Below are positions 7,016 through 13,859 of a stretch of 44,425 nucleotides of DNA, piece by piece (position 1 is the first letter of the stretch; every line of letters starts with the position of its first letter). This stretch comes from Candidatus Taylorbacteria bacterium RIFCSPLOWO2_12_FULL_43_20 (GTDB lineage: Bacteria; Patescibacteriota; Minisyncoccia; Phycocordibacterales; HO2-43-120): positions 1 through 44,425 of the forward strand of contig MHSK01000031.1 of the NCBI GenBank assembly GCA_001821295.1, read 5' to 3'. The notes below the pieces were generated by a model. That model was not told the origin of the DNA, searched no databases, and saw nothing but the letters and a program-made list of their open reading frames with translations. Made by a program: the position numbers and the translations under genes.

Positions 7016-7152
7016 AAATCCCCACGGGGCTAGGAGTAGTGATAGAATCAGGCAAGGAGATAGTATGAGCGATTTTTAAATCTCTCTCCTCTAAATACCA
7101 TCTCTTGGTTTGTATAATTTCTGTCATTTTGCTCTTAGCCCTGTGGGGATTT
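7016..7152. repeat. Long-range 17-bp inverted repeat
   Basis: 7016-7032 (AAATCCCCACGGGGCTA) pairs with 7136-7152 with one G.U position, enclosing about 103 nt. A second small hairpin, GCACCAA/TTGGTGC, lies just outside at 6991-7010. The minus strand is open across it but the product is not recognised. Confidence 0.6.
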
Positions 7153-7181
7153 TTGTTTTGAGAATGGTCAAACAGGCAAAT

Positions 7182-7214
7182 AAAAAGGATTATACGTGCG
7201 CGTGATCCTTTTTG
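7182..7214. terminator. Bidirectional terminator-like hairpin
   Basis: AAAAAGGAT ... ATCCTTTTT, with an inner ACG/CGT pairing in the loop region. A tracts on one side and T tracts on the other allow use on either strand. Confidence 0.6.
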
Positions 7215-7237
7215 ATTTACAATAAGAATATTCAATA

Positions 7238-7262
7238 GTTATGATAGTCAGACTATCATAAC
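7238..7262. repeat. 11-bp palindrome GTTATGATAGT/ACTATCATAAC
   Basis: Perfect 11-bp arms around CAG. It lies between two terminator hairpins, so it could be a protein-binding site or a remnant of a mobile palindromic unit. Confidence 0.6.
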
Positions 7263-7275
7263 TGACATGTTGGTT

Positions 7276-7304
7276 AAAAAAAGCGAAAGCAGATGCTTTC
7301 GCTT
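7276..7304 (-). terminator. Intrinsic terminator of the small basic protein gene
   Basis: On the minus strand AAGCGAAAGC, loop ATCT, GCTTTCGCTT, followed by a run of T (plus-strand A run at 7276-7280). It begins immediately after the stop codon of the minus-strand gene. Confidence 0.9.
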
Positions 7305-7305
7305 G

Positions 7306-7581
7306 TCAGTAACGAAGTGAACGGTACATGCTTTCCACCCGACTATACCGACCCCATGTTGTATGAGGCGGGGGAGATATTGGCCTCCGTTCTAATGTTG
7401 GCTTCGGTAGAGCTGTTGGCTGAGGAATAGCGCAAGGTGTGCCGTTTTTCCTGCGCAACTCCACCTTTTTGGCGTATACGCTCTTGCCTGATGGTTGGAT
7501 CATGCGGCGCAGTCTTTCCGCTTGCTTTTTTTCAAGCTGGAGCCGTTTTCTTGCGTCGCGATTGACTCGCATCTTGCCCAT
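7306..7581 (-). CDS. Hypothetical small basic protein
   Basis: 91 residues, Arg/Lys-rich in the first half (MGKMRVNRDARKRLQLEKKQ) and proline-rich in the second, ending RSLRY. No known domain is recognised; the N-terminal helix could bind nucleic acid. Support for a real gene: an AAAGGA ribosome-binding sequence 5-10 nt before the ATG (unusual in this window, where most genes lack one) and a strong terminator directly after the stop on the same strand. It is an isolated minus-strand gene among plus-strand neighbours, with GC-richer codons than they have. Confidence 0.65.
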   Translation of the reverse strand: MGKMRVNRDARKRLQLEKKQAERLRRMIQPSGKSVYAKKVELRRKNGTPCAIPQPTALPKPTLERRPISPPPHTTWGRYSRVESMYRSLRY

Positions 7582-7849
7582 ACCGATCCTTTCGTTTGAG
7601 TTGACGTTTGCAGCTTTCTTTAAATTAACAGATGAGCTTTAATTGTTCAAGTATTATGAATTAGCTTATAGCTTCTCAGCTTTCTACTAAGAGAAAACAC
7701 TTGACATAGACAATTGACAGCTCACAGAGAGGATTCGTTAGCTTCTTTGTAGCTCGCTAGCAAATTTTAAATTTATAATTTTAATTTTTATAATAATTTC
7801 AAAATTTTTAATTATAAATAAAAGAAGAAAGAAAGAAAAAGAACCGCCA
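7582..7849. other. Intergenic, AT-rich with AGCTT repeat
   Basis: No gene seen. It holds AGCTT-type repeat words (7656-7690), the module ACTTGACATAGACAATTGACAG (7699-7720) shared with other spacers, and an AT-rich stretch. Confidence 0.5.
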
Positions 7850-7924
7850 TCCTCCGCACCTTTTATCTGATAAAAGGTGCGGAGGACCCCCTCTATTTTT
7901 ATGAAAAAATAGAGGGGGGGGGGG
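7850..7924. repeat. Two adjoining large palindromes plus an 11-G tract
   Basis: Palindrome 1: 7850-7867 and 7869-7886 are 18-bp perfect arms (TCCTCCGCACCTTTTATC); a longer relative with 20-bp arms is at 23634-23674. Palindrome 2: 7887-7900 (CCCCCTCTATTTTT) pairs with 7905-7918. The second runs into eleven consecutive G (7914-7924), 45 nt upstream of the -10 box of the pterin dehydratase gene. Confidence 0.85.
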
Positions 7925-7981
7925 TAAGGATTCGTTCCCGGTCGACCTTTCATTTGTCCTAAAAAATATTATACTAAAACT

Positions 7982-8314
7982 ATGAATCTTACTGATAAAA
8001 AATGCGAGCCGTGTGAGATGGGCGGTGAACCTCTGAAAAAAGATGAGGTGGATTTTTATATGAAAGATGTTCCGGAATGGGAGGTGAAGGAGGGAAAGAA
8101 GATCGGTCGTAAATTTAAGCATAAGGATTTTTCCGAAGCCATGGCGTTTGTAAACAAGGTCGCGGATCTCGCGGAAGAGGAAGGGCATCATCCTGATTTT
8201 ATAATTCATTATAACGAAGTGGAGCTTGTTTTGTGGACTCACGCGGTTGGCGGTCTTTCGGTAAATGATTTTATTATGGCGGCGAAGATCAATGGATTAG
8301 CTAATAGCTGTTAG
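7982..8314 (+). CDS. phhB: Pterin-4a-carbinolamine dehydratase
   Basis: 110-residue PCD/DCoH-fold enzyme, which dehydrates 4a-hydroxytetrahydropterin; relatives also act in pterin recycling or molybdopterin/folate contexts. The active-site block EEGHHPDFIIHYNEV (His69, His70, Pro71) and WTHAVGGLS (His87) are intact. Residues 1-20 carry two Cys (CEPC) typical of some family members. A TATACT box (7970-7975) ends 6 nt before the ATG, predicting a leaderless mRNA. The last codons and stop (LANSC) fall in an AGCTT-type spacer repeat. The cobalamin adenosyltransferase follows 30 nt later, so the two may be co-transcribed. Confidence 0.93.
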   Translation: MNLTDKKCEPCEMGGEPLKKDEVDFYMKDVPEWEVKEGKKIGRKFKHKDFSEAMAFVNKVADLAEEEGHHPDFIIHYNEVELVLWTHAVGGLSVNDFIMAAKINGLANSC

Positions 8315-8344
8315 CTGTTAGGAAGTTAGCTTAAAGAAAAGAAA

Positions 8345-8905
8345 ATGTTATATACGAGGAAGGGAGATACGGGGACTACGAAAACTTTTGGCTGTGATCA
8401 GCGGGTGTCAAAGAGTTCAAAAATAGCCGAGGCGCTCGGCTCTCTTGATGAGGTTAATTCTTTTCTCGGTCTTATAAAAGTAGAGTCAAAAACTTTTAAA
8501 AATACTGTTCCCGGCACCGATAAAGGAATAACTCTTACCGATGTTGTGCATGAAATACAAGAGACGCTTTTTATAATCCAAGCAGAAGTCGCTGGATATC
8601 CTAAAAAGCTTGAAGCGGAAAAAGTTAAGAAAATTGAGAAAATTATTGACGATATTGAAACCGTCTTGCCCCCCATAAAATCCTTTTTTATTTCAGGCGG
8701 AACCAAGACCGCGGCTTTGTTTGACGTCGCCAGAACCATCGCAAGAAGGGCGGAGAGAAGGGTAGTAGACGCGAAAGAAGAAGGCGCCGAAATTTCCGCC
8801 TACGCTTTGTCATTTCTGAACCGATTGTCCAGCTTGCTATACGCATTGGCTAGATTCAGCAATCATGTCGCGGATATAAAAGAAAAGCCGCCAAAATATA
8901 GATAA
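8345..8905 (+). CDS. PduO-type cob(I)alamin adenosyltransferase
   Basis: 186-residue enzyme that transfers the adenosyl group of ATP to cob(I)alamin to make adenosylcobalamin. It begins LYTRKGDTGTTKTFG, the PduO/MMAB ATP-binding start; the helical core contains KIAEALGSLDEVNSFLG, and the C-terminal block ARTIARRAERRVV and LNRLSSLLYALARF completes the family pattern. No cobalamin-dependent enzyme or B12 synthesis gene lies in the window, so it probably supports salvage for an enzyme encoded elsewhere, for example a class II ribonucleotide reductase (inference). It follows the pterin dehydratase. Confidence 0.93.
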   Translation: MLYTRKGDTGTTKTFGCDQRVSKSSKIAEALGSLDEVNSFLGLIKVESKTFKNTVPGTDKGITLTDVVHEIQETLFIIQAEVAGYPKKLEAEKVKKIEKIIDDIETVLPPIKSFFISGGTKTAALFDVARTIARRAERRVVDAKEEGAEISAYALSFLNRLSSLLYALARFSNHVADIKEKPPKYR

Positions 8906-9170
8906 AGTGTAGTTGACAGGCAGTAGTTGTTAGAAAGATAAGCTTAATCAGCTTCCCTAAAGCTTCTCTAGCTTCTCAGCTTTTTAGGTGAAGAAGAATT
9001 GAAAAGGGTCTGGATTCCCGCCTTCCTGTCTTTGCACAAGGCTACGACAAGGCACAGCGCGGGAATGACAGAAGATATAGGATCGACACTCAACAAATGG
9101 TGGATAACTTTTGAAAATGCATGTGCTACTATTTGAAGTAGAGAACGCTTAACGAAAATTTATAAAGATC
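8906..9170. repeat. Spacer with AGCTT repeat and ATTCCCGC element
   Basis: No gene. 8925-8985 holds AGCTT-type words. 9011-9077 is a variant of the ATTCCCGC inverted element (TGGATTCCCGCC at the left, GCGGGAATGACAG at the right) with an altered middle. GAACGCTTAACGAAAA (9142-9157) is a fragment of another repeat also seen near 2702, 19970 and 32613. Confidence 0.65.
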
Positions 9171-9200
9171 GATTTTTTATAAAGCAATTAACAAAAAATT

Positions 9201-9473
9201 ATGGAACTTAATAAAAACAAATTTTCACTGGCTGCCGCCGGTGCAATGGGAATAGTGTATGTGGTATGCGCGGTTTTTGTAGCTCTTTGGCCGGAGTTTT
9301 CCCTAAAACTTTTCGGATGGCTTGTCCATCTTGTTAACGTCGATAAATTTGCCGGCGACGTCGCCATAACAACGTTCGGATTTACCGCCGGTCTTGCTCA
9401 GTCGCTTATCTATACCTATGTCGGCGCGTGGATTTTCGCTTGGCTGCACAATCGTTTCATGCGACAAAAATAA
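9201..9473 (+). CDS. DUF5676-like small membrane protein
   Basis: 90 residues with two transmembrane helices (about 9-31 and 56-80). The N-terminus MELNKNKFSLAAAGAMGIVY and the segment FAGDVAITTFGFTAGLAQSLIYTYVGAWIFAWLHN fit the DUF5676 family of small integral membrane proteins often found near heavy-metal genes in other bacteria. No such gene is adjacent here. Function unknown. Confidence 0.75.
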   Translation: MELNKNKFSLAAAGAMGIVYVVCAVFVALWPEFSLKLFGWLVHLVNVDKFAGDVAITTFGFTAGLAQSLIYTYVGAWIFAWLHNRFMRQK

Positions 9474-9522
9474 GCGGTATTTGTCCAAGCGCGAAAAAAT
9501 CTATTAAAATTATCATCATAAA

Positions 9523-10800
9523 ATGTTTACACCTGAACTTTTGGAATATATAAATAACGCGAAGCGCCGCGGTGTCAATGACGATGCCATACGCCATATC
9601 CTTACGAACAATGGCTGGGACGAAAATGATCTCAATGAAGCTTACGCAAAAATCAACAAAAGCGAGCCAAAGAATACTATTCCTGTAGCTCCCGCTCCCG
9701 CTCCCGCGGTTCCTGCTTCCGAGCCGGCGACGCCTATAATTCAAAACATTCCACAAGACGTTGAAGTGCCATTGAGTACGGATCCGTCTTTCATGCAAAC
9801 GACGGAGGGGGGAAAAAGGCCAAGTATTAAAACCTTACTGTTACTTATCCTCACGATCATGTTTGTTGGTGGAGGGACAGCGCTCGGCTATTATTCTTAT
9901 CAAAAATATTTTGGCCAAACTCCGGAAGAGAGAATTATTCAGTCACTCATCAATCTGACAGATGTTCGGGGGGCAAGAATAAATGGCGTGTATGAGGTGG
10001 TGGACCCGGAAATAACGGTTAGTTTGAAAGCTGACACGTCCGTATTAAATCCCCAAGACGGAAATTTTAAAGAAAAAGGAGTAGTTTCAATCAGGGCTCG
10101 ATATGTTTCGGAAACGCAGGAGAATGTGAGGGGTCAGTCATCTTTGCCCCCAATATCAACTCTTGATGTTCGTTTGACGATAGAGTCCATGGTCGTGGAA
10201 GAAACTCTTTATCTCAGAATAACGGAAGTCCCGTATCTTGGATTCATTTCGCTTGATGAGATTAAAGACAAGTGGATACGAATTCCTCTTAATGAAATAC
10301 GGGAAACAAAAAGCTCCGAGGATTTCCAAAGCAGGATGCTGACAAAGGAGGATTTCATGATCATAGAGGAAAAATATAAAAATAAATCCAGGTTATCCGT
10401 TCAAAGTTTGGGCAAAGAAGATATAAACGGGATGGAAACAGACCATTATTCTTTTCAGTTTACAGATGAAGCGTTTGCTTACATTGAAGAAATTTTTATC
10501 ACCATGCTTAAAAAAGCGGATGTCGATGAGGCCGAGTTGGAAGAAGAGATAAAGAAAACTCGACCGTCGCTAGCCAGTTTGAAAGAATTGAAAAATGAAG
10601 TCTGGCTTGGCAAAGACAACCTTCCGTATAAATTTGTAATCCAGGGAGAGATAGTGTCTCCGCCGACAGATTATACAGAAAGTCGGACAGCTGCTGTGCG
10701 TTTTGACGTGGAACTTGGCGAGTTCAATAAGGATTTTGAGGCAGTTGCTCCGAGTGAAAGCAAAACTGTTCAGGAGATATTCCAAGCGGTGATGCAATAG
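9523..10800 (+). CDS. Membrane-anchored protein with N-terminal UBA-like helix bundle
   Basis: 425 residues. Residues 1-45 (ELLEYINNAKRRGVNDDAIRHILTNNGW) form a short three-helix bundle seen at the N-terminus of many CPR membrane proteins. A Pro/Ala-rich linker follows, then one transmembrane helix at about 105-128 (LLLLILTIMFVGGGTALGYY) and a roughly 295-residue outer domain. The outer part is mostly beta-rich with short charged helices and resembles lipoprotein-like LppX/LolA-type folds only in general pattern; no motif proves this. The N-terminus is likely cytoplasmic. The next gene starts 11 nt later, so the two are probably one operon. Confidence 0.75.
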   Translation: MFTPELLEYINNAKRRGVNDDAIRHILTNNGWDENDLNEAYAKINKSEPKNTIPVAPAPAPAVPASEPATPIIQNIPQDVEVPLSTDPSFMQTTEGGKRPSIKTLLLLILTIMFVGGGTALGYYSYQKYFGQTPEERIIQSLINLTDVRGARINGVYEVVDPEITVSLKADTSVLNPQDGNFKEKGVVSIRARYVSETQENVRGQSSLPPISTLDVRLTIESMVVEETLYLRITEVPYLGFISLDEIKDKWIRIPLNEIRETKSSEDFQSRMLTKEDFMIIEEKYKNKSRLSVQSLGKEDINGMETDHYSFQFTDEAFAYIEEIFITMLKKADVDEAELEEEIKKTRPSLASLKELKNEVWLGKDNLPYKFVIQGEIVSPPTDYTESRTAAVRFDVELGEFNKDFEAVAPSESKTVQEIFQAVMQ

Positions 10801-10811
10801 TTTTTACAATC

Positions 10812-11168
10812 ATGCCGGAATCTTTTAATTTATTCGAGGATTCGCCTGATTTAAGCAGAGAAGTGATTGATCGTTTGAATGCCGTAGGAATTGAAGATGC
10901 CCAGACTCTTGAGATGGTAAATAAATATGTAGACCTATGTCATGCCGAGGCGAATGAGGAGGCGGCGGCAGATCCGCAAAGCGCCGAGGTCTCAAATAGA
11001 GCAAATATTAAAGCGGAGATTAGAATAGCACGGCTCTTTTTGGCCACTCTAAATTATAAAGATCGGGCAAAAGAGATATTACAAGATGTGCTTGAAGCAG
11101 CTTATCAAAACGAGTCAACTTTAGATTTGGCCAGCGAAATTGAAACCCTACTTCGAGATAGGGACTAA
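10812..11168 (+). CDS. Hypothetical helical protein (source of the 53-bp repeat)
   Basis: 118 residues, acidic, all-helical in appearance, starting MPESFNLFEDSPDL and ending IETLLRDRD. No domain recognised and no signal peptide. It lies 11 nt after the membrane-protein gene. Its last 44 bp plus the 9 bp after the stop (11125-11177) are repeated exactly at 13596-13648, and its first 20 bp recur with one mismatch at 13580-13599, so this gene marks the left border of the BrnTA-Fic-exonuclease island. Confidence 0.7.
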   Translation: MPESFNLFEDSPDLSREVIDRLNAVGIEDAQTLEMVNKYVDLCHAEANEEAAADPQSAEVSNRANIKAEIRIARLFLATLNYKDRAKEILQDVLEAAYQNESTLDLASEIETLLRDRD

Positions 11169-11177
11169 AGCCCTATC
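11125..11177. repeat. 53-bp direct repeat, left copy
   Basis: Identical to 13596-13648. It contains the last 14 sense codons and stop of the preceding gene and the small hairpin GATAGGG/CCCTATC. The two copies bracket about 2.4 kb. Confidence 0.92.
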
Positions 11178-11226
11178 TGGTGTTAGGATGGTGCCCATTC
11201 TACACACGCCATAGCCACAGAGAAGG

Positions 11227-11490
11227 TTATTTTTTTTGCGCGCCCTGTGAAATATATTGCTTCAGAAGCGTCTGGTAGGGAATATTCAACTTGTTGGCAC
11301 GTTCTTTCACACGGACAAGTAGGTGTTCCGGTATACGCAACGAAATTGAGCGAGTGGTCGGCTTAAGATTTGGGAACGATACATTTTTAAAATCTTTTGG
11401 CTGAAATTTTTCATTCAAATCAAAATCGCTCCAGAATTTTCGTTCAGAATTTTCATCCTTAAATTTTGTTTTTTTAGTATTCTTTTTCAT
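11227..11490 (-). CDS. brnA: BrnA-type antitoxin
   Basis: 87 residues. The C-terminal half (TTRSISLRIPEHLLVRVKERANKLNIPYQTLLKQYISQG) is a ribbon-helix-helix DNA-binding domain of the BrnA/CopG class. The N-terminal half is charged and would wrap the toxin. It overlaps the 3' end of the BrnT gene by 17 nt, the usual toxin-first order for this system. BrnA neutralises BrnT and, with it, represses the shared promoter. The assignment rests on the RHH domain and the clear BrnT partner. Confidence 0.9.
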   Translation of the reverse strand: MKKNTKKTKFKDENSERKFWSDFDLNEKFQPKDFKNVSFPNLKPTTRSISLRIPEHLLVRVKERANKLNIPYQTLLKQYISQGAQKK

Positions 11491-11761
11491 ACAATTTGCG
11501 TTCTTTTTTGTTAATGTCTCGCGCGGAAATAACTCGAATCCGCTCGTGCCTTATGGTAAACACTATTACCAAAAGGCGGCTCTGGGAGGTATTACCCAAA
11601 AGAAAGTAGCGGCGTTCATTTTGAGAGTGCGTTTCATCAACGGCAACTTTTTTATCCGGATCAAAAAATGCTTCTTCACACTCCTCATCGGTAACAGCGT
11701 GACTTTTCCAGTTTTTACCTGAATTGCCTGCATCCCATTCAAATCCGACCACATCTTTCAT
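11474..11761 (-). CDS. brnT: BrnT-type ribonuclease toxin
   Basis: 95 residues. The family pattern is complete: FEWD near the start, KNWKSHAVT, EEAFFDPDKK, DETHSQNERRYFLLG, and the end IRVISARDINKKERKLYE. BrnT is a RelE-fold mRNA-cleaving toxin that arrests growth until bound by BrnA. The gene has a good TTGACA-17-TACACT promoter with the -10 box 6 nt before the ATG, so it is likely leaderless. An inverted repeat, TGTATA-8-TATACA, between the -35 and -10 boxes is a plausible operator for the BrnT-BrnA complex. It sits inside the island bounded by 53-bp repeats. Confidence 0.94.
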   Translation of the reverse strand: MKDVVGFEWDAGNSGKNWKSHAVTDEECEEAFFDPDKKVAVDETHSQNERRYFLLGNTSQSRLLVIVFTIRHERIRVISARDINKKERKLYEKEY

Positions 11762-11767
11762 ACAATA

Positions 11768-11796
11768 AGTGTATATACTGGCTTATACATTGTCAA
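11768..11796 (-). promoter_or_regulatory. brnTA promoter with embedded operator
   Basis: Minus strand: -35 TTGACA (plus 11791-11796), 17-bp spacer, -10 TACACT (plus 11768-11773). The inverted repeat TGTATA (11770-11775) / TATACA (11784-11789) with 8-bp spacing lies across the spacer and -10 box, where repressor binding would block polymerase. Confidence 0.8.
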
Positions 11797-11900
11797 CAAT
11801 CAAAATTAAATAAAAATGAAAAACTAAGGTTCAGACGGCAGAAGCCAGGCATCTTTGGTGTTAGGATGGTGCCCATTCTACATGCACATCTTGAAAAAAC

Positions 11901-11969
11901 TAGTGAAATTAGTCTATTTTTTGCATATATTCACTAAAGTTTGACAATTAATAGTGAAAACCCTATAAT
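11901..11969 (+). promoter_or_regulatory. fic promoter with three TAGTGAA boxes
   Basis: TTGACA (11941-11946), 17-bp spacer, TATAAT (11964-11969): a consensus promoter. TAGTGAA occurs at 11901-11907 and 11952-11958, and its reverse complement TTCACTA at 11930-11936. One box is inside the spacer, so these are candidate repressor sites. Confidence 0.75.
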
Positions 11970-11996
11970 ATAAAGACTTATTAACTAAAAGCGCAT

Positions 11997-12899
11997 ATGG
12001 CTACGACCAAACCAATCAAAAATAAGATCCAGAGTTTAAAAACCAAATTTGATATTCTCCGCAAAGGCAGGGAGTCACTTTTGGTTATGGTCGATGAAGC
12101 TGAGGTTGCGGAAGCTGTCTATAATTCCAACGCGATCGAAAATTCCACGCTGACACTTAAAGAGACTGAAAAAATTCTACTGGAAATGGAGGTGGCTCGC
12201 GATGTGTCGGTCAGGGAAGTGTTTGAGGCAAAAAATCTGGCACGCGTCATTGAGTATATCAGGAAGAAAGCGAGTGAGGCGGAGATCAACAAGGAAACAA
12301 TTCTTTTCTTGCACAAGATGCTTATCGGAGGCATTGATGACGGCATCGCTGGTCGCTTTAGGAAGCTTGGCGAATACGTTCGCGTGGGCACTCATGTTGC
12401 CCCGGCTCCGGAGCATGTTGAACGTATGATTGATGTCATTCTTTCGGGATACACGAGCGACATGGAGGCATATTTTATAGACAAGATCGCAAAATTCCAT
12501 CTTGATTTCGAAAATATCCATCCATTTTGTGACGGCAACGGACGTATCGGCAGGGTGATTATGTGCTATCAGCTGCAGCGCCTCGGGTTCCCGGTGATCA
12601 TCATCCGTGACAAGGAAAAGAAGGAATACTACAGTACCTTTGCGGAGTATCGCGATAAAAAGACCGTTAAGAAGATGGAGAAGATACTATCTTTGGCGCT
12701 CATGGAATCTCTTCATAAGCGCACAACTTATCTCAAGGGAGAAAAGATCGTCACACTTTCTGATTACGTGAGGAAAAATGGCAAGTCCGGACCGGCTCTC
12801 GCCAATGCGGCGCGTCGGCAAAATATTCCTGCATTCAGGGAGAAAGGGGTGTGGAAGATTGCCGAGAATTTTATCTACGATGGAGCCGAACGGAAATAA
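11997..12899 (+). CDS. Fic family AMPylation-type protein
   Basis: 300 residues. The catalytic motif HPFCDGNGRIGR (175-186) is intact, with the general-base His175, so AMP or similar nucleotide transfer to a target hydroxyl is expected. SNAIEN (44-49) matches the inhibitory S/TxxxE/N motif of class II Fic proteins, where the glutamate self-inhibits the active site. The N-terminal helices up to about 90 precede the Fic core; the C-terminus (about 245-300, SDYVRKNGKSGPALANAARRQN) looks like a helix-turn-helix that could bind its own promoter. It has a consensus promoter with three TAGTGAA boxes. The exonuclease gene starts 10 nt after its stop. Confidence 0.93.
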   Translation: MATTKPIKNKIQSLKTKFDILRKGRESLLVMVDEAEVAEAVYNSNAIENSTLTLKETEKILLEMEVARDVSVREVFEAKNLARVIEYIRKKASEAEINKETILFLHKMLIGGIDDGIAGRFRKLGEYVRVGTHVAPAPEHVERMIDVILSGYTSDMEAYFIDKIAKFHLDFENIHPFCDGNGRIGRVIMCYQLQRLGFPVIIIRDKEKKEYYSTFAEYRDKKTVKKMEKILSLALMESLHKRTTYLKGEKIVTLSDYVRKNGKSGPALANAARRQNIPAFREKGVWKIAENFIYDGAERK

Positions 12900-12909
12900 G
12901 ATTTGTTCC

Positions 12910-13428
12910 ATGAATAGCGCTGAAATCAAAAACCTGATCTTTGTTGACTGCGAAGCCAACGGCAAATGTCCGAGCATGGGCAAGCTCACGGAATTCGGCG
13001 CGGTCGCGTATCCGTCGCGGGTAACATTCCATGGCATCATCATTGAAGGTCATCGCTCAGCCGATAATCCGACTACACGCATATACACCGGGAAAGTGTT
13101 CAGTGAGAAAGAGGTGTTCGAGAAATTCGAGAAGTGGCTGCTGGAGATGTGCGGAAAAGAGCGGCCGAAATTCGTCAGCGATAACCCGGCGTTCGATTGG
13201 CAATGGATCAACGATAGCTTTTGGAGAACTCTCGGCCGGAATCCATTCGGGTATTCCGCACGGAGGATCGGCGATTTCTATGCCGGCCTCATCGGAGATT
13301 TCATGGACTCGTCCTCATGGAAGCATCTGCGTATCACGAAGCATGATCACAATCCGGTTCACGATGCCATGGGTAATCTCGAAGCATTCGACAGATTGCT
13401 GAAAGGGGAAAGACCAAAAAGGAAATGA
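12910..13428 (+). CDS. DEDDh-type 3'-5' exonuclease domain protein
   Basis: 172 residues. FVDCEANG supplies the first Asp13 and Glu15, SDNPAFDW the second Asp, and HDHNPVHDAMGN the His and last Asp, completing the DEDDh metal site. This resembles small single-domain exonucleases of the RNase T/DnaQ superfamily, which trim 3' ends of RNA or DNA. An earlier in-frame ATG (12880) would overlap the end of the Fic gene; the ATG at 12910 leaves 10 nt and fits the domain start. Translational coupling with the Fic gene is likely. Association with Fic and BrnTA in one repeat-bounded island suggests a defence or addiction role, which is inference. Confidence 0.85.
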   Translation: MNSAEIKNLIFVDCEANGKCPSMGKLTEFGAVAYPSRVTFHGIIIEGHRSADNPTTRIYTGKVFSEKEVFEKFEKWLLEMCGKERPKFVSDNPAFDWQWINDSFWRTLGRNPFGYSARRIGDFYAGLIGDFMDSSSWKHLRITKHDHNPVHDAMGNLEAFDRLLKGERPKRK

Positions 13429-13442
13429 TTTTTGCTTTGATA

Positions 13443-13562
13443 GGACTTACACAGTCGGCGCATTTCTTCTCTGCAAGCTCCGTTTGCTCCCGCAATGTAT
13501 AAGCATACATTTTGGTCGCAATCCTCGCTTGCGCCTCGAACTGCATCCGACTGCGTAAGTCC
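13443..13562. mobile_element. 120-bp miniature element, type 1, copy A
   Basis: Terminal inverted repeats GGACTTAC...GTAAGTCC, with TA directly before the left end and AA after the right. It is about 95% identical along its length to 16751-16870, which is also 120 bp. The interior contains TCTTCTCTGCAAGCTCCG and TGCATCC near the right end. It encodes no protein, so it resembles a MITE moved by a transposase encoded elsewhere. Confidence 0.85.
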
Positions 13563-13579
13563 AAAGTTGCTGGAATTGT

Positions 13580-13648
13580 ATGTCGGAATCTTTTAATTTG
13601 GCCAGCGAAATTGAAACCCTACTTCGAGATAGGGACTAAAGCCCTATC
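13580..13648 (+). pseudogene. In-frame internal-deletion copy of the gene at 10812
   Basis: 13580-13599 matches the first 20 bp of the 10812 gene with one change, and 13596-13648 matches its end exactly (53 bp). The join keeps the frame, giving a 19-codon remnant MSESFNLASEIETLLRDRD plus stop. The two halves meet at a shared ATTT. It marks the right border of the island. Confidence 0.85.
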
Positions 13649-13712
13649 CGGATCCAAAAGTTATTTTCAGATAGGAACGGCTCATGCGTACGTGTGAGCC
13701 GTTCAAAATGGC

Positions 13713-13718
13713 TATAAT
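13713..13718 (+). promoter_or_regulatory. -10 box upstream of tRNA-His
   Basis: TATAAT 63 nt before the mature tRNA-His. It is preceded by a hairpin with arms GAACGGCTCA (13675-13684) and TGAGCCGTTC (13695-13704) that could be the end of the upstream unit. No good -35 was seen. Confidence 0.45.
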
Positions 13719-13781
13719 GCGCTGTTTAAGATTGCTATTACGGGGCGCGGCGTGATAATGTAGAAAAGTGAAAAGAAGTAT

Positions 13782-13853
13782 GGTGACTATAGTTTAGTGG
13801 TAAAACTCCGGTTTGTGGAACCGGTATCGAGAGTTCGATTCTCTCTAGTCACC
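13782..13853 (+). tRNA. tRNA-His (anticodon GTG)
   Basis: Anticodon stem-loop CCGGT-TTGTGGA-ACCGG, T-arm with GAGTTCGATTCTC, acceptor GTGACTA/TAGTCAC. The extra G at 13782 pairs with C73 (13853), the identity element of tRNA-His. The full CCA is not encoded. Confidence 0.95.
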
Positions 13854-13859
13854 CAAAAA

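Noticed and set aside
6735-7100. Possible tmRNA gene starting at GGATTCGACG
   Set aside because: No GGTTCGAxTCC-type 3' end, acceptor pairing or tag frame was found within 400 nt.
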